Below, piece by piece: positions 40,000-54,849 of a DNA stretch of 64,000 bases; within the stretch, counting starts at the first letter, position 1, and each line of letters begins with the position of its first letter. Source of the stretch: Zeimonas arvi (GTDB lineage Bacteria; Pseudomonadota; Gammaproteobacteria; Burkholderiales; Burkholderiaceae_E); contig NZ_VDUY01000005.1 in assembly GCF_008039575.1 (NCBI RefSeq), positions 248,001 through 312,000 on the forward strand, given 5' to 3'. Both the position numbers and the translations under genes were made by a program. The notes below the pieces were generated by a model. That model was not told the DNA's origin. It did no database searches and saw only the letters and a list, made by a program, of their open reading frames with translations.

Positions 40000-40015
40000 G
40001 GTTTCACGTGAAACA
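40000..40015 (+). other. parS centromere-like site 1
   Basis: GGTTTCACGTGAAACA matches the chromosomal parS consensus (TGTTTCACGTGAAACA) at 15 of 16 positions. It lies in the short gap between the GMC and lhgO-like genes, about 6 kb before parB. ParB should load here and spread. Confidence 0.85.
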
Positions 40016-40063
40016 ATCCTGACGGGCATCGCGACGCGGTGGTGCCCTACAACGAACGACGCA

Positions 40064-41176
40064 ATGGATACGGTTCAAACGGTAGTCGTGGGCGCTGGCG
40101 TGGTTGGTCTGGCGATCGCCCGAGCGCTGGCGCTGACGGGCAGGGAGGTGGTGATCCTCGAAGCAGCGGATGCGATCGGGACCGAGACCAGTTCGCGCAA
40201 CAGCGAAGTGATCCATGCGGGCATCTACTATGAGCCTGGATCGCTGAAGGCCGAGCTTTGCGTCGAGGGGCGAGAGCGCCTCTACGCCTATTGTGACGAA
40301 CGGGGCGTTGCCTATCGCAACTGCGGCAAGTTGATCGTGGCGGCCAGCGACGCCCAGCGTGAGGGCCTCGAACGGATCGACAAGCGGGCGCGTGCGGCGG
40401 GCGTCGAGAACCTGCGCTGGCTGAGCGGGGCCGAGGCGATGACCATGGAGCCGGCCTTGAGTTGCGCGCACGCGCTGTTGTCGCCGAGCACCGGGATCAT
40501 CGACAGCCATGGCTTGATGCTGGCCCTGCAGGGCGAAGCCGAAGACCATGGCGCGATGCTCGCGCGTTGCAGTCGGGTGCGGCGGGGCAGGGTGACGCCG
40601 GAGGGCTTCGAGCTCGAAGTCGAGTCGGAGGGTGACACGATGCAGCTCGCTTGCCGCGAGCTGGTCAATGCCGCGGGCCTTGGGGCCAATGCGGTGGCGG
40701 CGGCGCTCGAGGGGCTGGGTGCGGACCACGTTCCGCCCCTGTACTACGCCAAGGGCAACTACTTCGCCCTGGCGGCCCGGTGCCCGTTCAGTCGCCTGAT
40801 CTACCCGATCCCCAACGAGGCCGGCCTCGGCGTCCACCTGACGATAGACCTGGGCGGCCAGGGCCGCTTCGGTCCCGATGTCGAATGGATCGAGGCCATC
40901 GACTACGACGTGGATCCATCGAGATGCGCCGGCTTCTATGAAGAGATCCGGACCTATTGGCCCGGCCTGCCGGACGGCACCTTGCACGCCTCTTACGCCG
41001 GCATTCGGCCGAAGCTGATTCCCGCAGGGCAGGCCGCTGCCGACTTCCGCATCGATGGCCCCGAGACTCACCGAGTCGGCGGCCTGGTCAACCTCTTCGG
41101 GATCGAGTCACCGGGCCTGACGGCATCGCTGGCGATCGGCGAGCGGGTGAGGCGGGCGCTGGACGCCGCGCGCTGA
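40064..41176 (+). CDS. L-2-hydroxyglutarate oxidase/dehydrogenase-like flavoprotein
   Basis: The 370-residue FAD oxidoreductase has the Rossmann motif [31 protein letters not shown] (the flavin-linked region typical of LhgO/L2HGDH), and [20 protein letters not shown] at the C-terminus. It probably oxidises L-2-hydroxyglutarate to 2-oxoglutarate, passing electrons to oxygen or quinone. The neighbouring GABA/semialdehyde genes fit C4-C5 acid metabolism. Its expression context is separate: parS sites lie on either side of this gene. Confidence 0.85.
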   Translation: MDTVQTVVVGAGVVGLAIARALALTGREVVILEAADAIGTETSSRNSEVIHAGIYYEPGSLKAELCVEGRERLYAYCDERGVAYRNCGKLIVAASDAQREGLERIDKRARAAGVENLRWLSGAEAMTMEPALSCAHALLSPSTGIIDSHGLMLALQGEAEDHGAMLARCSRVRRGRVTPEGFELEVESEGDTMQLACRELVNAAGLGANAVAAALEGLGADHVPPLYYAKGNYFALAARCPFSRLIYPIPNEAGLGVHLTIDLGGQGRFGPDVEWIEAIDYDVDPSRCAGFYEEIRTYWPGLPDGTLHASYAGIRPKLIPAGQAAADFRIDGPETHRVGGLVNLFGIESPGLTASLAIGERVRRALDAAR

Positions 41177-41571
41177 GCAGGCGGGCGTGGGGCGGCACCG
41201 AGACGCCGGGCATCCCGGGCGGATCCGGGCTCGCAGCTCGGGAAGCCTGCGGGCGCCGTCTCGATTCCGGCGCGCTTGGCAGGCGGCATGGGGCGTGGGG
41301 CGGCGTGTCTCCGGGCCAAGGTGCTCGGAGGCCGCGAGCGGGGTCGGTGCGGCCGCGAATCAGGGACGGGCGGCACGCCCGTGGCGACCACGCCGGGTAG
41401 CACGGCGCGGGGGAAGGAGCCGGCCCCCGGGCGTCAGCGCTGCCTCGCCCGTGTGGTTTGCTCGCGAGGCCCGAGCGTCGTTGGTCGGGGCGCGCTTGCG
41501 CGCAGGCCCTGCGCGGGTCCGAGTATCCTCGGGGGCGCTCGCTTCAGCGCTCGCCCTTCAGCGGGCACCCT
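41177..41571. other. Intergenic region without a supported gene
   Basis: About 395 very GC-rich bases between two convergent genes. Several open frames exist on the plus strand, but none has a ribosome site or recognisable product. Just before the DUF2892 stop lies a tandem 14-bp repeat, listed separately. Nothing else is seen. Confidence 0.5.
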
Positions 41572-41582
41572 TCAGCGGGCAC
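41555..41582. repeat. Two tandem copies of a 14-bp unit (CCTTCAGCGGGCAC)
   Basis: The unit occurs at 41555-41568 and 41569-41582, with a partial third copy (CTTCAGCG) upstream. The right copy covers the last codons and stop of the DUF2892 gene on the minus strand, so the array probably arose by slippage from its 3' end. Confidence 0.75.
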
Positions 41583-41775
41583 CGCCCTTGTCCATCGGGC
41601 AGGTGTTCATCCCGAGCAGGCTATAGAGCGGGCAGGTCCGGAAGATTCCCGTTGCTAGCAGGATGAGTCCGAGCCATCCCCAGGCACCAATAGTGCCCAT
41701 CAGCGTCAGCGCGATCAGGATCACGCCCACCGCAATCCGAAGGATGCGATCGATGCCGCCTACGTTCGTCTTCAT
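41572..41775 (-). CDS. DUF2892 (YgaP transmembrane-type) small membrane protein
   Basis: The 67-residue protein has an N-terminal NVGGIDRILRI start, two hydrophobic helices (about 12-27 and 30-44) and a C-terminal CPLYSLLGMNTCP pair of cysteines. This is the DUF2892 pattern, similar to the membrane segment of the sulfurtransferase YgaP. The function of stand-alone members is unknown. It is convergent with the lhgO-like gene and divergent from the parS/mnmG region. Confidence 0.85.
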   Translation of the reverse strand: MKTNVGGIDRILRIAVGVILIALTLMGTIGAWGWLGLILLATGIFRTCPLYSLLGMNTCPMDKGGAR

Positions 41776-41964
41776 TTGAAGCCTCCAGGCAATCGGGTTC
41801 GGCCCGACAGGTTCAAACTAGCACGCGTCCCGGCAAACTTCATTGACTTCGGCCAGATTCTCGGTAAAGCACGGGTCGCCCTGGCGGGGGACCTGTGCTT
41901 GCGGGGCGCTGAAGGGGCGCTGAAGATACGCGACCTCGCGCCATTCTCTTTCGGCGCTCGAGAT

Positions 41965-41980
41965 TGTTTCACGTGGAACA
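41965..41980 (+). other. parS site 2
   Basis: TGTTTCACGTGGAACA differs from the parS consensus at one position in the right arm. It is in a gene-free stretch 400 bases before mnmG. Confidence 0.85.
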
Positions 41981-42169
41981 GGGGCATGGGATCGGGCGAG
42001 GGACTGCCCAGAACCCGGTCGCCGCGCGGACTCTCGTGGCTTTGGCCGCGTCGGTCGCCCCTCAGGTGCGGCGCTCCGTCGGTAAATCTTGGCCGAGCGC
42101 CGAGCTCGGCCACGACTCCGCGCCGTGCTCTCTGGGCGAAGTTCGGTGACCCCGACGAGGATCGGTGCT

Positions 42170-42185
42170 TGTTTCACGTGAAACA
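42170..42185 (+). other. parS site 3 (perfect consensus)
   Basis: TGTTTCACGTGAAACA matches the bacterial parS consensus at all 16 positions. It is 190 bases upstream of mnmG, and parA/parB lie about 3 kb downstream. Confidence 0.92.
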
Positions 42186-42281
42186 CTCTCGCTCAATCCG
42201 AGGACAGGCAATGGGCCGGTTCCTCTATCGCCATGGAGGGCAAGCCGTCCGGCCGGAACGGATATCGGCCATTCGTTCTAC

Positions 42282-42310
42282 TTGGGCCAATGCCCGCCAG
42301 CTCCTATAAT
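42282..42310 (+). promoter_or_regulatory. Sigma-70-like promoter of the mnmG-rsmG-parAB operon
   Basis: TTGGGC at 42282-42287 and a perfect TATAAT at 42305-42310 are 17 bases apart. The start codon of mnmG is about 50 bases downstream. This is the likely main promoter for mnmG, rsmG, parA and parB. Confidence 0.7.
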
Positions 42311-42360
42311 CTCGCCTCCCGGCATCATTGCTGCGCATGCCCGAGGGCTAGAGGTTCCCG

Positions 42361-44256
42361 ATGGATTTCCCAGAACAGTTCGACGTCATCGTCGTGGGTG
42401 GCGGCCACGCCGGCACCGAGGCGGCGCTTGCCTCGGCACGGATGGGAACCCGCACGCTTCTGCTCACGCACAGCATTGAGACGCTCGGACAGATGTCCTG
42501 CAATCCGTCGATCGGCGGAATCGGCAAGGGACATCTCGTGAAAGAAATCGATGCTCTGGGTGGCGCGATGGCCGAGGCCACCGACGAGGCAGGCATCCAG
42601 TTCCGGATCCTGAATTCCAGCAAGGGTCCGGCGGTTCGCGCCACGCGCGCGCAGGCCGACCGGGTGCTGTATCGTCAGGCGATTCGCCGCCGTCTGGAGA
42701 ATCAGGCCAATCTCTGGCTTTTCCAGCAGGCGGTCGACGACCTGATGGTGGAGGGCGATCGTGTCGTCGGCGCGGTGACCCAGCTCGGCCTCCGCTTCCG
42801 GGCGAGGGCTGTCGTGCTGACCACCGGCACCTTCCTGAACGGCTTGATCCACGTGGGCCTGGCTCACCACTCCGCCGGTCGTGCGGGCGATCCGCCTTCG
42901 ATCTCCCTGGCGGAGCGTCTCAAGGCCCTGAAGCTTCCGCAAGGCCGCCTGAAGACCGGCACCCCGCCGCGCATCGACGGTCGCACGATCGATTTCGCAC
43001 AGTGCGAGGCGCAGCCGGGCGACCTGGATCCGGTGCCGGTCTTTTCCTTCCTGGGTGATCCGGCCAGCCACCCCAGGCAGCTGCCGTGCTGGATCACGCA
43101 TACCACCGAGATCACCCACGGGATCATCCGGGGTGGCCTGGATCGCAGCCCCATGTACACCGGCGTCATCGAGGGGGTCGGGCCGCGCTACTGCCCGTCC
43201 ATCGAGGACAAGATCCACCGGTTCGCGTCGAAGTCCTCGCACCAGATCTTCCTCGAGCCCGAGGGCCTGACGACGAACGAGTTCTATCCGAACGGCATCT
43301 CCACGAGCCTGCCTTTCGATGTCCAGCTCGATCTGGTCCACTCGATTCCAGGGCTCGAGAAGGCCCACATCCTTCGGCCCGGCTATGCGATCGAGTACGA
43401 CTACTTCGATCCCCGGGGGCTGAGGCGCTCGCTCGAGACTCGCGCGATCGAGGGGCTGTTCTTCGCGGGCCAGATCAACGGCACCACCGGCTACGAGGAG
43501 GCCGCGGCGCAGGGCCTCCTGGCGGGCATCAACGCGAGCTTGAAAGTGCAGGGCAGGGAGACCTGGTTTCCCAGCCGGGACGAGGCCTACCTGGGGGTTC
43601 TGGTCGACGACCTGGTCACCCGCGGCGTTTCCGAGCCGTACCGGATGTTCACCAGCCGCGCCGAGTACCGGCTCAGCCTTCGCGAGGACAACGCCGACCT
43701 GCGGCTCACGCCGATCGGACGCAACCTGGGTTGTGTCGACGACCGCCGCTGGGAGGCCTTCGCGCGCAAGCGCGAGGCGATCGACGCCGAGCTTCAGCGC
43801 CTGCGCGCGACCTGGGTCAATCCACGAAGCCTGCCGCCTGAGCGGGCGATCGAGACGATCGGCCAGCCGATCGAGCGCGAGCATTCGCTGGCCGACCTGC
43901 TTCGTCGCCCGGACGTCTCCTACGGAGCGATCGTGGCATTGGGCGGGCCCGGTGCCGAAGATCCTCAGGTGGCCGAACAAGTCGAGATCCAGCTCAAGTA
44001 CGCGGGCTATATCCAGCGCCAGCAAGCCGAGATCGCCCGACACGCGCACAACGAGCAGTTGCCCTTGCCGCCCGATTTCGACTATTCGGCCGTCCGCGGC
44101 CTGTCGGTCGAGGTGCGCCAGAAGCTGTCCCAGCATCGGCCCGAAACCGTCGGGCAGGCGGCGCGCATTTCCGGCATCACGCCGGCCGCCATCTCGCTGC
44201 TGCTGGTGCACCTGAAGAAGCGCCGCCAGACCGCCGCCGGCGAAAAGGTTGCCTGA
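42361..44256 (+). CDS. mnmG: tRNA uridine-5-carboxymethylaminomethyl modification enzyme MnmG
   Basis: With MnmE, the 631-residue FAD enzyme modifies the wobble uridine of several tRNAs. FAD motif [40 protein letters not shown], and the later CPSIEDKI and [19 protein letters not shown] blocks are all diagnostic. The MnmE gene is not in this window. It is the first gene of the operon and ends two bases before the rsmG start chosen here. Confidence 0.98.
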   Translation: MDFPEQFDVIVVGGGHAGTEAALASARMGTRTLLLTHSIETLGQMSCNPSIGGIGKGHLVKEIDALGGAMAEATDEAGIQFRILNSSKGPAVRATRAQADRVLYRQAIRRRLENQANLWLFQQAVDDLMVEGDRVVGAVTQLGLRFRARAVVLTTGTFLNGLIHVGLAHHSAGRAGDPPSISLAERLKALKLPQGRLKTGTPPRIDGRTIDFAQCEAQPGDLDPVPVFSFLGDPASHPRQLPCWITHTTEITHGIIRGGLDRSPMYTGVIEGVGPRYCPSIEDKIHRFASKSSHQIFLEPEGLTTNEFYPNGISTSLPFDVQLDLVHSIPGLEKAHILRPGYAIEYDYFDPRGLRRSLETRAIEGLFFAGQINGTTGYEEAAAQGLLAGINASLKVQGRETWFPSRDEAYLGVLVDDLVTRGVSEPYRMFTSRAEYRLSLREDNADLRLTPIGRNLGCVDDRRWEAFARKREAIDAELQRLRATWVNPRSLPPERAIETIGQPIEREHSLADLLRRPDVSYGAIVALGGPGAEDPQVAEQVEIQLKYAGYIQRQQAEIARHAHNEQLPLPPDFDYSAVRGLSVEVRQKLSQHRPETVGQAARISGITPAAISLLLVHLKKRRQTAAGEKVA

Positions 44257-44257
44257 C

Positions 44258-45115
44258 TTGTCCTCGTCTCGCTCCGCTCGCGTTCGCCGTGCGCCGTCGA
44301 CCTCCCTCGATCGGGGCGCACTCGAACGCGAGCTCGCCGCCGGTCTGGCCCGGCTGCACCTCGACTTGCCCGATGCCGCCACCGGCAAGCTGCTCGACTA
44401 CCTGGCGCTGCTCTCCAAGTGGAATGCGGTCTACAACCTGACGGCGGTGCGCGAGCCGCGCGCCATGCTGATCCAGCATCTGCTCGACAGCCTGGCCATC
44501 GTGGCACCGCTGGCCACCCGCGGAGCCGCCCCGGGCCACGGCGGAGAGGGCACCGGCGCAGCGCGTGACAGCGCATCGGGCGAAGCACCGGGCCCCGTCG
44601 CTCCGTACCGCTGCGTGGTCGACGTCGGCAGCGGCGGCGGCCTGCCCGGCATCGTGCTGGCGATCGTCTGGCCGCGCACCCGCATCCACCTGGTCGAGCC
44701 GGTCGGAAAGAAGGCCGCCTTTCTTCGCCAGTGTGTCGTGGAGTTAGCACTTGCACACGTGGAAGTTCACGCCAGTCGTATCGAGGCACTCGAGCCCGGA
44801 CCCGACCTGGCGCCCGACCTGATCCTGTGCCGGGCCTTCGCCTCGCTGCCCGACTTCGTCTCCGGCATCGACGCCCTGGTGGGGCCGTCTACAATCGTGG
44901 CCGCGATGAAGGGGGGGGTTCCCCGCGACGAGATCGCGGCCTTGGGCGGCGGTTGGTCGGTCGCGGAAATCCTGCCGCTTCAGGTGCCGCTGCTCGACGC
45001 GGAGCGGCACTTGCTGCTGCTCGAGCGCCGCGCTGACCCCGGCACGCGCGCACGCAGCGACACGCATCCGGAAGCCCGGGCGCACGCGGGCCGCGACAGG
45101 CCCGCCGACCACTGA
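44258..45115 (+). CDS. rsmG: 16S rRNA (guanine-N7)-methyltransferase RsmG
   Basis: The SAM-dependent methyltransferase modifies G527 of 16S rRNA. I favour TTG 44258, which has AAAAGG nine bases upstream, over TTG 44249. The core WNAVYNLTAV, VDVGSGGGLPGI and RAFA motifs are clear. Two oddities are visible: an Ala/Gly-rich insertion of about 25 residues before the SAM-binding strand, and a charged C-terminal tail of about 28 residues after the normal LLLLERR end. The tail runs nearly to parA, 51 bases away. Confidence 0.93.
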   Translation: MSSSRSARVRRAPSTSLDRGALERELAAGLARLHLDLPDAATGKLLDYLALLSKWNAVYNLTAVREPRAMLIQHLLDSLAIVAPLATRGAAPGHGGEGTGAARDSASGEAPGPVAPYRCVVDVGSGGGLPGIVLAIVWPRTRIHLVEPVGKKAAFLRQCVVELALAHVEVHASRIEALEPGPDLAPDLILCRAFASLPDFVSGIDALVGPSTIVAAMKGGVPRDEIAALGGGWSVAEILPLQVPLLDAERHLLLLERRADPGTRARSDTHPEARAHAGRDRPADH

Positions 45116-45166
45116 CGCCGGCCTTCGCCGACGCCACCGACACGACACGCACGCGAGCCCCCGTCC

Positions 45167-46045
45167 ATGGCCAGGATATTCGTCATCGCCAACCAGAAGG
45201 GTGGCGTCGGCAAGACCACCACTTCGGTGAATCTTGCCGCGGCCCTCGCGCGCCTCGGCCAGCGGACCCTGCTGGTCGACCTGGATCCGCAGGGCAATGC
45301 CACGATGGGCAGCGGCATCGACAAGCGCAGCCTGAAGCGCACCGTCTACCAGGTGCTGATCGGCCTGTCCGATGTGGTCGAGGCCACCCGCCAGGCGCCA
45401 GGCTCGGACTACGCGGTGCTGCCGGCCAACCGGGAACTCGCGGGCGCCGAGGTCGAGCTGGTCGATTTCGACGAGCGCGAAACCCGCCTGAAGGACGCGC
45501 TGGCCGCGGTCGACGACCAGTACGACTTCGTCCTGATCGACTGCCCGCCTTCGCTGTCCCTGCTCACCCTGAACGGCTTCTGCGCGGCGCACGGCGTGAT
45601 CATCCCGATGCAGTGCGAGTACTTCGCGCTGGAGGGCCTGTCGGACCTGGTCAACACGATCAAGAAGATCCACGCGAACTTCAATACCGAGCTGAAGATC
45701 ATCGGCCTGCTGCGGGTCATGTTCGATCCCCGCGTCACGCTGTCCCAGCAGGTTTCGGCCCAGCTCGAGCAGCACTTCGGCGACAAGGTCTTCGGCACGA
45801 TCATCCCCCGCAACGTGCGCCTGGCCGAGGCACCCAGCTACGGGCTGCCGGGCGTGGTCTTCGATCCGCAGTCCAAGGGGGCGAAGGCCTACATGGCGTT
45901 CGGCGCCGAGCTGATCGAGCGGATGAGCAAGCTCGAGCCGGTCTCCGACGGCCTGCGGCGCGACGCCGCGACGCCGCCGCGCAACGGGGCCGACCCGGCG
46001 CGACCCGACGATCGCGAATCCAACGAACCCGGAGCCACCCGATGA
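45167..46045 (+). CDS. parA: Chromosome-partitioning ATPase ParA (Soj)
   Basis: The 292-residue deviant-Walker ATPase drives segregation of the origin region with ParB. The motif KGGVGKTT is at 11-18, DLDPQGNAT follows, and FVLIDCPPSLSLLTLNG is the Walker B region. It ends in an Arg/Asp/Pro-rich tail of ~35 residues after the helical domain. The stop overlaps the parB start by four bases (ATGA), which suggests coupled translation. Confidence 0.97.
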   Translation: MARIFVIANQKGGVGKTTTSVNLAAALARLGQRTLLVDLDPQGNATMGSGIDKRSLKRTVYQVLIGLSDVVEATRQAPGSDYAVLPANRELAGAEVELVDFDERETRLKDALAAVDDQYDFVLIDCPPSLSLLTLNGFCAAHGVIIPMQCEYFALEGLSDLVNTIKKIHANFNTELKIIGLLRVMFDPRVTLSQQVSAQLEQHFGDKVFGTIIPRNVRLAEAPSYGLPGVVFDPQSKGAKAYMAFGAELIERMSKLEPVSDGLRRDAATPPRNGADPARPDDRESNEPGATR

Positions 46046-46926
46046 TCAAGAAACAGAAGGGCCTCGGCCGCGGCCTCGAGGCGCTGCTCGGCGCCGACAC
46101 CTCGCCCGAGCGCCCCGCTGCGCAAGGCGAGGCGATCAACGCGCTGCGCCTGGACCAGCTGCAGGCCGGGCGCTACCAGCCGCGCACGCGGATGGACGAA
46201 ACCGCGCTGCAGGAGCTCGCGGCCTCGATCCGCGAGCACGGGCTGATGCAGCCGATCGTCGTGCGCCCGGCGGGCGCCGACCGCTGGGAGATCATCGCCG
46301 GCGAGCGCCGCTTCCGGGCGGCAGGCCTGGCGGGCCTTTCCGACGTGCCGGTGATCGTGCGCGAAGTGCCCGACGAGCAGGCGCTGCAGCTGGCCCTGAT
46401 CGAGAACATCCAGCGCGAGGACCTGAATCCGCTCGAAGAGGCGCAGGCCATTCGCCGCCTCATCGACGAGTTCGGCTTCTCGCACGAGAAGGCCGCCGAC
46501 GCGATCGGCCGTTCGCGCAGCGCCACGTCCAACCTGCTGCGCCTGCTGAACCTGGCCGAACCGGTGCAGACGATGCTCCTGGCCGGCGACCTGGACATGG
46601 GCCACGCGCGCGCGCTGCTCGCGCTGGACCGCGCCCGGCAGATCATGGTGGCGCACGAGCTGGTGGAGCGCAGGCTCTCGGTTCGCGAAGCCGAACGCCT
46701 GGTGCAGCGCGCGCTGGAAGGCGACGAGGCCAGGCCCGGCCGCCGCGCGACGCCCGAAGGCGGCCGCGACCTCGCGCGACTGCAGGAGCGGCTGGCCGAC
46801 ACGCTGGCCGCGCCGGTCACGATCAAGGCCAACGCGCGCGGGCGCGGCAGCCTCACGATCGGCTTCGGCAGCCTGGAGCAGTTCCAGGGCCTGCTGGAAC
46901 GCCTGGGCGTGGCGGCCGAGGACTGA
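46042..46926 (+). CDS. parB: Chromosome-partitioning protein ParB (Spo0J)
   Basis: The 294-residue protein binds parS and, as a CTPase clamp, spreads along DNA. The N-terminal KGLGRGLEALLG is the ParA-interacting segment. The CTP-binding arginine box GERRFRAA is at 88-94, ENIQREDLNPLEEA follows, and the helix-turn-helix that reads parS is at about 147-171. A C-terminal dimerisation domain follows. Three parS sites lie 4-6 kb upstream. Confidence 0.97.
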   Translation: MIKKQKGLGRGLEALLGADTSPERPAAQGEAINALRLDQLQAGRYQPRTRMDETALQELAASIREHGLMQPIVVRPAGADRWEIIAGERRFRAAGLAGLSDVPVIVREVPDEQALQLALIENIQREDLNPLEEAQAIRRLIDEFGFSHEKAADAIGRSRSATSNLLRLLNLAEPVQTMLLAGDLDMGHARALLALDRARQIMVAHELVERRLSVREAERLVQRALEGDEARPGRRATPEGGRDLARLQERLADTLAAPVTIKANARGRGSLTIGFGSLEQFQGLLERLGVAAED

Positions 46927-46931
46927 CCGAC

Positions 46932-48092
46932 TCAGACCCCGTGCGGCTTGCGCAGGAAGTCCCCCCTGTCGACCGAACGCACCTTCAGTTCCCGGATCGC
47001 GCCACCCTTGAGCACTCGCAGGGGGATCTCGGCGCCCGCCGGTCCGGCCTTCCAGAGCTTGCGGTAGAAGTCCGCCTGGCCGCCGACCGCCTCCTCGCCG
47101 ACGCCCACGATCACATCGCCGGGCGCGAGCCCGGCCTGTTCGGCCGGCCCGCCCGGCGTGACCCGCGCCACCATCAGGTTGCCGCGCACCGACTCGGTCG
47201 ACACGCCGAGCCAGGGCCGGGCCGGGCCCGGGCGCTTGCCTTCGGCGAGCAGGGTGTCGAGCACCGGCTTGATCAGCCCCACCGGCACGAAGAGATTGCC
47301 GGGCACCGCATTGCGTCCCGGCGGCGCCGCGTCGTTGACGATCAGCGACCCGATCCCGACCAGCCTGCCGTCCGGGGCGATCAGCGCCGCCCCGCTCCAG
47401 TTGTTCACCGGCGGAAAGGTGAACAGCGGCCTCTCGAGCAGGTACTCCCAGGTTCCCGAGAAGGGCTTGCGCGACAGCACGACCAGCTCGGTGGCGATCG
47501 GCTCGCCATGGCCGAGCGTGAGCACCTGCGCGCCCTCGGCCACCGCGTCCGAGTCGCCGAGCTCGAGCGGCGCGCCGTCGAGCGGCAAGGCGGTGCGCAC
47601 GATGCCGAAGCCGCTTGCCGGATCCTGGGCCGCCACGCTCGCCGGGATCCTGCGGCCCGATGCGGTGACCACCTCCACCTCGTCGGCCTCCAGCAGCAGG
47701 TAGCCGATCGTCAGCACGGTGGACGGGCCGATGATCACGCCGGAGCCGCTGCGCCGCAGGCCGAGGGAAGCGACAGTCTCCCCGTCGCGCACCGCGGTGG
47801 TCCGGATCTGGACCACGCTGCCGACGAACTGGCGCAGGTCGACGGCCGGCGCCGCCTGGGGCACGGGGTCGGCCGGCGCCGATGGCGCTGCCCGGGGCGC
47901 CTGCTCCGGCTCCATGGGACGCTGCAGATCGGGGGGTAGCGAAGGCTCCGGCCCAAGCTCCCCGGCGGTGATCCCGGGCCCGCCGAGCGCCCCGCCCACC
48001 CACAGGGCGAGCGCCAGCGCGGCGGAAAGCGCGCGAGAACGAACCGACGCGAGCGGGGCGCCGTTGCGGCAGGCAGAAGGCACAGGCAGCAT
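46932..48092 (-). CDS. HtrA/DegP-like protein with degenerate protease triad and PDZ domain
   Basis: The 386-residue secreted or membrane-anchored protein has an N-terminal signal-like helix (ALSAALALALWVGGAL), a Pro/Ala-rich linker, a trypsin-like domain (about 85-270) and a PDZ domain (about 290-375, APGDVIVGVGEEAVGGQ). The serine region reads NWSGAAL with Ser233 kept. However, the catalytic His is replaced by Tyr131 in TIGYLL, and the Asp position reads GF at 161-162. It is therefore probably not a protease and may bind peptides instead. It is the only gene on the minus strand here, convergent with parB and divergent from the atp operon. Confidence 0.85.
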   Translation of the reverse strand: MLPVPSACRNGAPLASVRSRALSAALALALWVGGALGGPGITAGELGPEPSLPPDLQRPMEPEQAPRAAPSAPADPVPQAAPAVDLRQFVGSVVQIRTTAVRDGETVASLGLRRSGSGVIIGPSTVLTIGYLLLEADEVEVVTASGRRIPASVAAQDPASGFGIVRTALPLDGAPLELGDSDAVAEGAQVLTLGHGEPIATELVVLSRKPFSGTWEYLLERPLFTFPPVNNWSGAALIAPDGRLVGIGSLIVNDAAPPGRNAVPGNLFVPVGLIKPVLDTLLAEGKRPGPARPWLGVSTESVRGNLMVARVTPGGPAEQAGLAPGDVIVGVGEEAVGGQADFYRKLWKAGPAGAEIPLRVLKGGAIRELKVRSVDRGDFLRKPHGV

Positions 48093-48176
48093 CTCGAAAT
48101 CCCGGGTTCGATCGGTTGTCGCGATCCTCGAAGCATTCTTTCACGCGCGGGTGTTGTTGCGGCGCGGTATTCCGGC

Positions 48177-48206
48177 TTGACCCGTTTTCCGCCGGCAGGC
48201 TAGAAT
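48177..48206 (+). promoter_or_regulatory. Sigma-70-like promoter of the atp operon
   Basis: TTGACC (48177-48182) and TAGAAT (48201-48206) are 18 bases apart, with atpI starting about 40 bases downstream. The strength of both elements fits the highly expressed ATP synthase operon. Confidence 0.75.
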
Positions 48207-48248
48207 CGACAGTCTTTGTCCGCTGCAAACCGCTGCAAGCCTAGCAAG

Positions 48249-49810
<1,562 letters not shown>

Positions 49811-49849
49811 ACAGCGCAGATCCCGTCAACCGACTGAAGGAGGACCGTC

Positions 49850-50323
49850 GTGAATCTGAACGCGACGCTCATCGTCCAGATCGTCGTCTTCCTCGCGCTG
49901 TGGTGGTTCACCGCCAAGTTCGTGTGGCCGCCGATCACCAAGGCGCTCGACGAACGCTCCAGGCGGATCGCCGAAGGCCTCGCGGCCGCCGACAAGGCCC
50001 GGTCCGAACTCGCTGCCGCCGAGAAGCGCGTCGAGCAGGAGCTTAAGACGGCCCGTGCGGGCGCGGCCGAAGTCCGCGGCTCCGCCGAGAAGCAGGCCGC
50101 CGGCATCGTCGACAAGGCCCGCGAGGAAGCCAACGCGATCGTCGCGGCGGCCCGCAAGTCGGCCGAGGAAGAAGCGGCGCTTGCGGCCCAGAAGGCGCGC
50201 GAGCAGCTGCGCGAGCAGGTTGCCCAGCTGGCCGTCGCCGGTGCCGAGCGCATCCTGCGCAAGGAAATCGACGCCAGCCGGCATGCCGAGCTTCTGAACA
50301 ACCTGAAGAACGAGCTGCGCTGA
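49850..50323 (+). CDS. atpF: ATP synthase F0 subunit b
   Basis: The 157-residue stator subunit has one N-terminal membrane helix and a long charged coiled coil ([20 protein letters not shown] and on). The start is GTG 49850 with AAGGAGG seven bases upstream. The next gene begins two bases after its stop. Confidence 0.96.
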   Translation: MNLNATLIVQIVVFLALWWFTAKFVWPPITKALDERSRRIAEGLAAADKARSELAAAEKRVEQELKTARAGAAEVRGSAEKQAAGIVDKAREEANAIVAAARKSAEEEAALAAQKAREQLREQVAQLAVAGAERILRKEIDASRHAELLNNLKNELR

Positions 50324-50324
50324 C

Positions 50325-50858
50325 ATGGCCGAGTCGCTGACGATCGCCCGGCCCTACGCCGAGGCCGCTTTCAAGCTGGCGCGCGAACTGAACGCGCTGC
50401 CGTCGTGGTCCGAAGCGCTCGGCCGGCTGGCCGTCGTGGCCGGCACCGAGGTGGCCCGCGAGCTGGTCGGCAATCCCAGGCTCACCACCGAACAGGTGGC
50501 CGGCCTGATCGCCGACTCCGCGGGCAAGCTCTCCGCCGAGCAGGCCAACTTCGTGCGCGTGCTGGCCGGGAACGAGCGGCTTACGGTCCTCCCCGAGATC
50601 GCCGACGCGTTCGAGGCCCTGCGCAACGCGCACGAGGGCGTGGTCGACGCGCAGGTCTCGTCGGCCTATCCGCTCGCCGACGACCAGCTCGCCGATATCG
50701 TCGCGACGCTCGAGCAGAAGTACGCCAGCAAGGTGAAGGCCACGGTGCACGTCGAGCCCGATCTGATCGGCGGCGTGTCGATCCGCATCGGCGACGAAGT
50801 GATCGACGCCTCGGTCCGGGGCAAGCTGGCCCAGATGGCCAGCGCGATGAAGCTTTAA
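50325..50858 (+). CDS. atpH: ATP synthase F1 subunit delta
   Basis: The 177-residue subunit links F1 to the b-subunit stalk. It begins IARPYAEAAFKLA and ends with the family segment GVSIRIGDEVIDASVRGKLA. Tight spacing to atpF and atpA fits one transcript. Confidence 0.95.
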   Translation: MAESLTIARPYAEAAFKLARELNALPSWSEALGRLAVVAGTEVARELVGNPRLTTEQVAGLIADSAGKLSAEQANFVRVLAGNERLTVLPEIADAFEALRNAHEGVVDAQVSSAYPLADDQLADIVATLEQKYASKVKATVHVEPDLIGGVSIRIGDEVIDASVRGKLAQMASAMKL

Positions 50859-50876
50859 GGAACACAGGGGAATCTC

Positions 50877-52433
<1,557 letters not shown>

Positions 52434-52485
52434 GCGCCTCGCGCCCAGGACCCGTTGAACCGCAGCGTCCTTCCGAGGAACCGAG

Positions 52486-54838
<2,353 letters not shown>

Positions 54839-54849
54839 GGAGGCGCTCC

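Larger units (their letters stand above)
41776..42360. other. Intergenic region with two parS sites and the mnmG promoter
   Basis: The 585 bases hold no supported gene; open frames in both strands lack ribosome sites and family matches. Two parS sites are at 41965 and 42170 and a promoter precedes mnmG at 42282-42310. Confidence 0.6.

Noticed and set aside
41177-41666. Plus-strand open frames between the lhgO-like and DUF2892 genes
   Set aside because: Arg/Ala/Pro-rich with no ribosome sites; overlapping in several frames as expected from GC-rich DNA.
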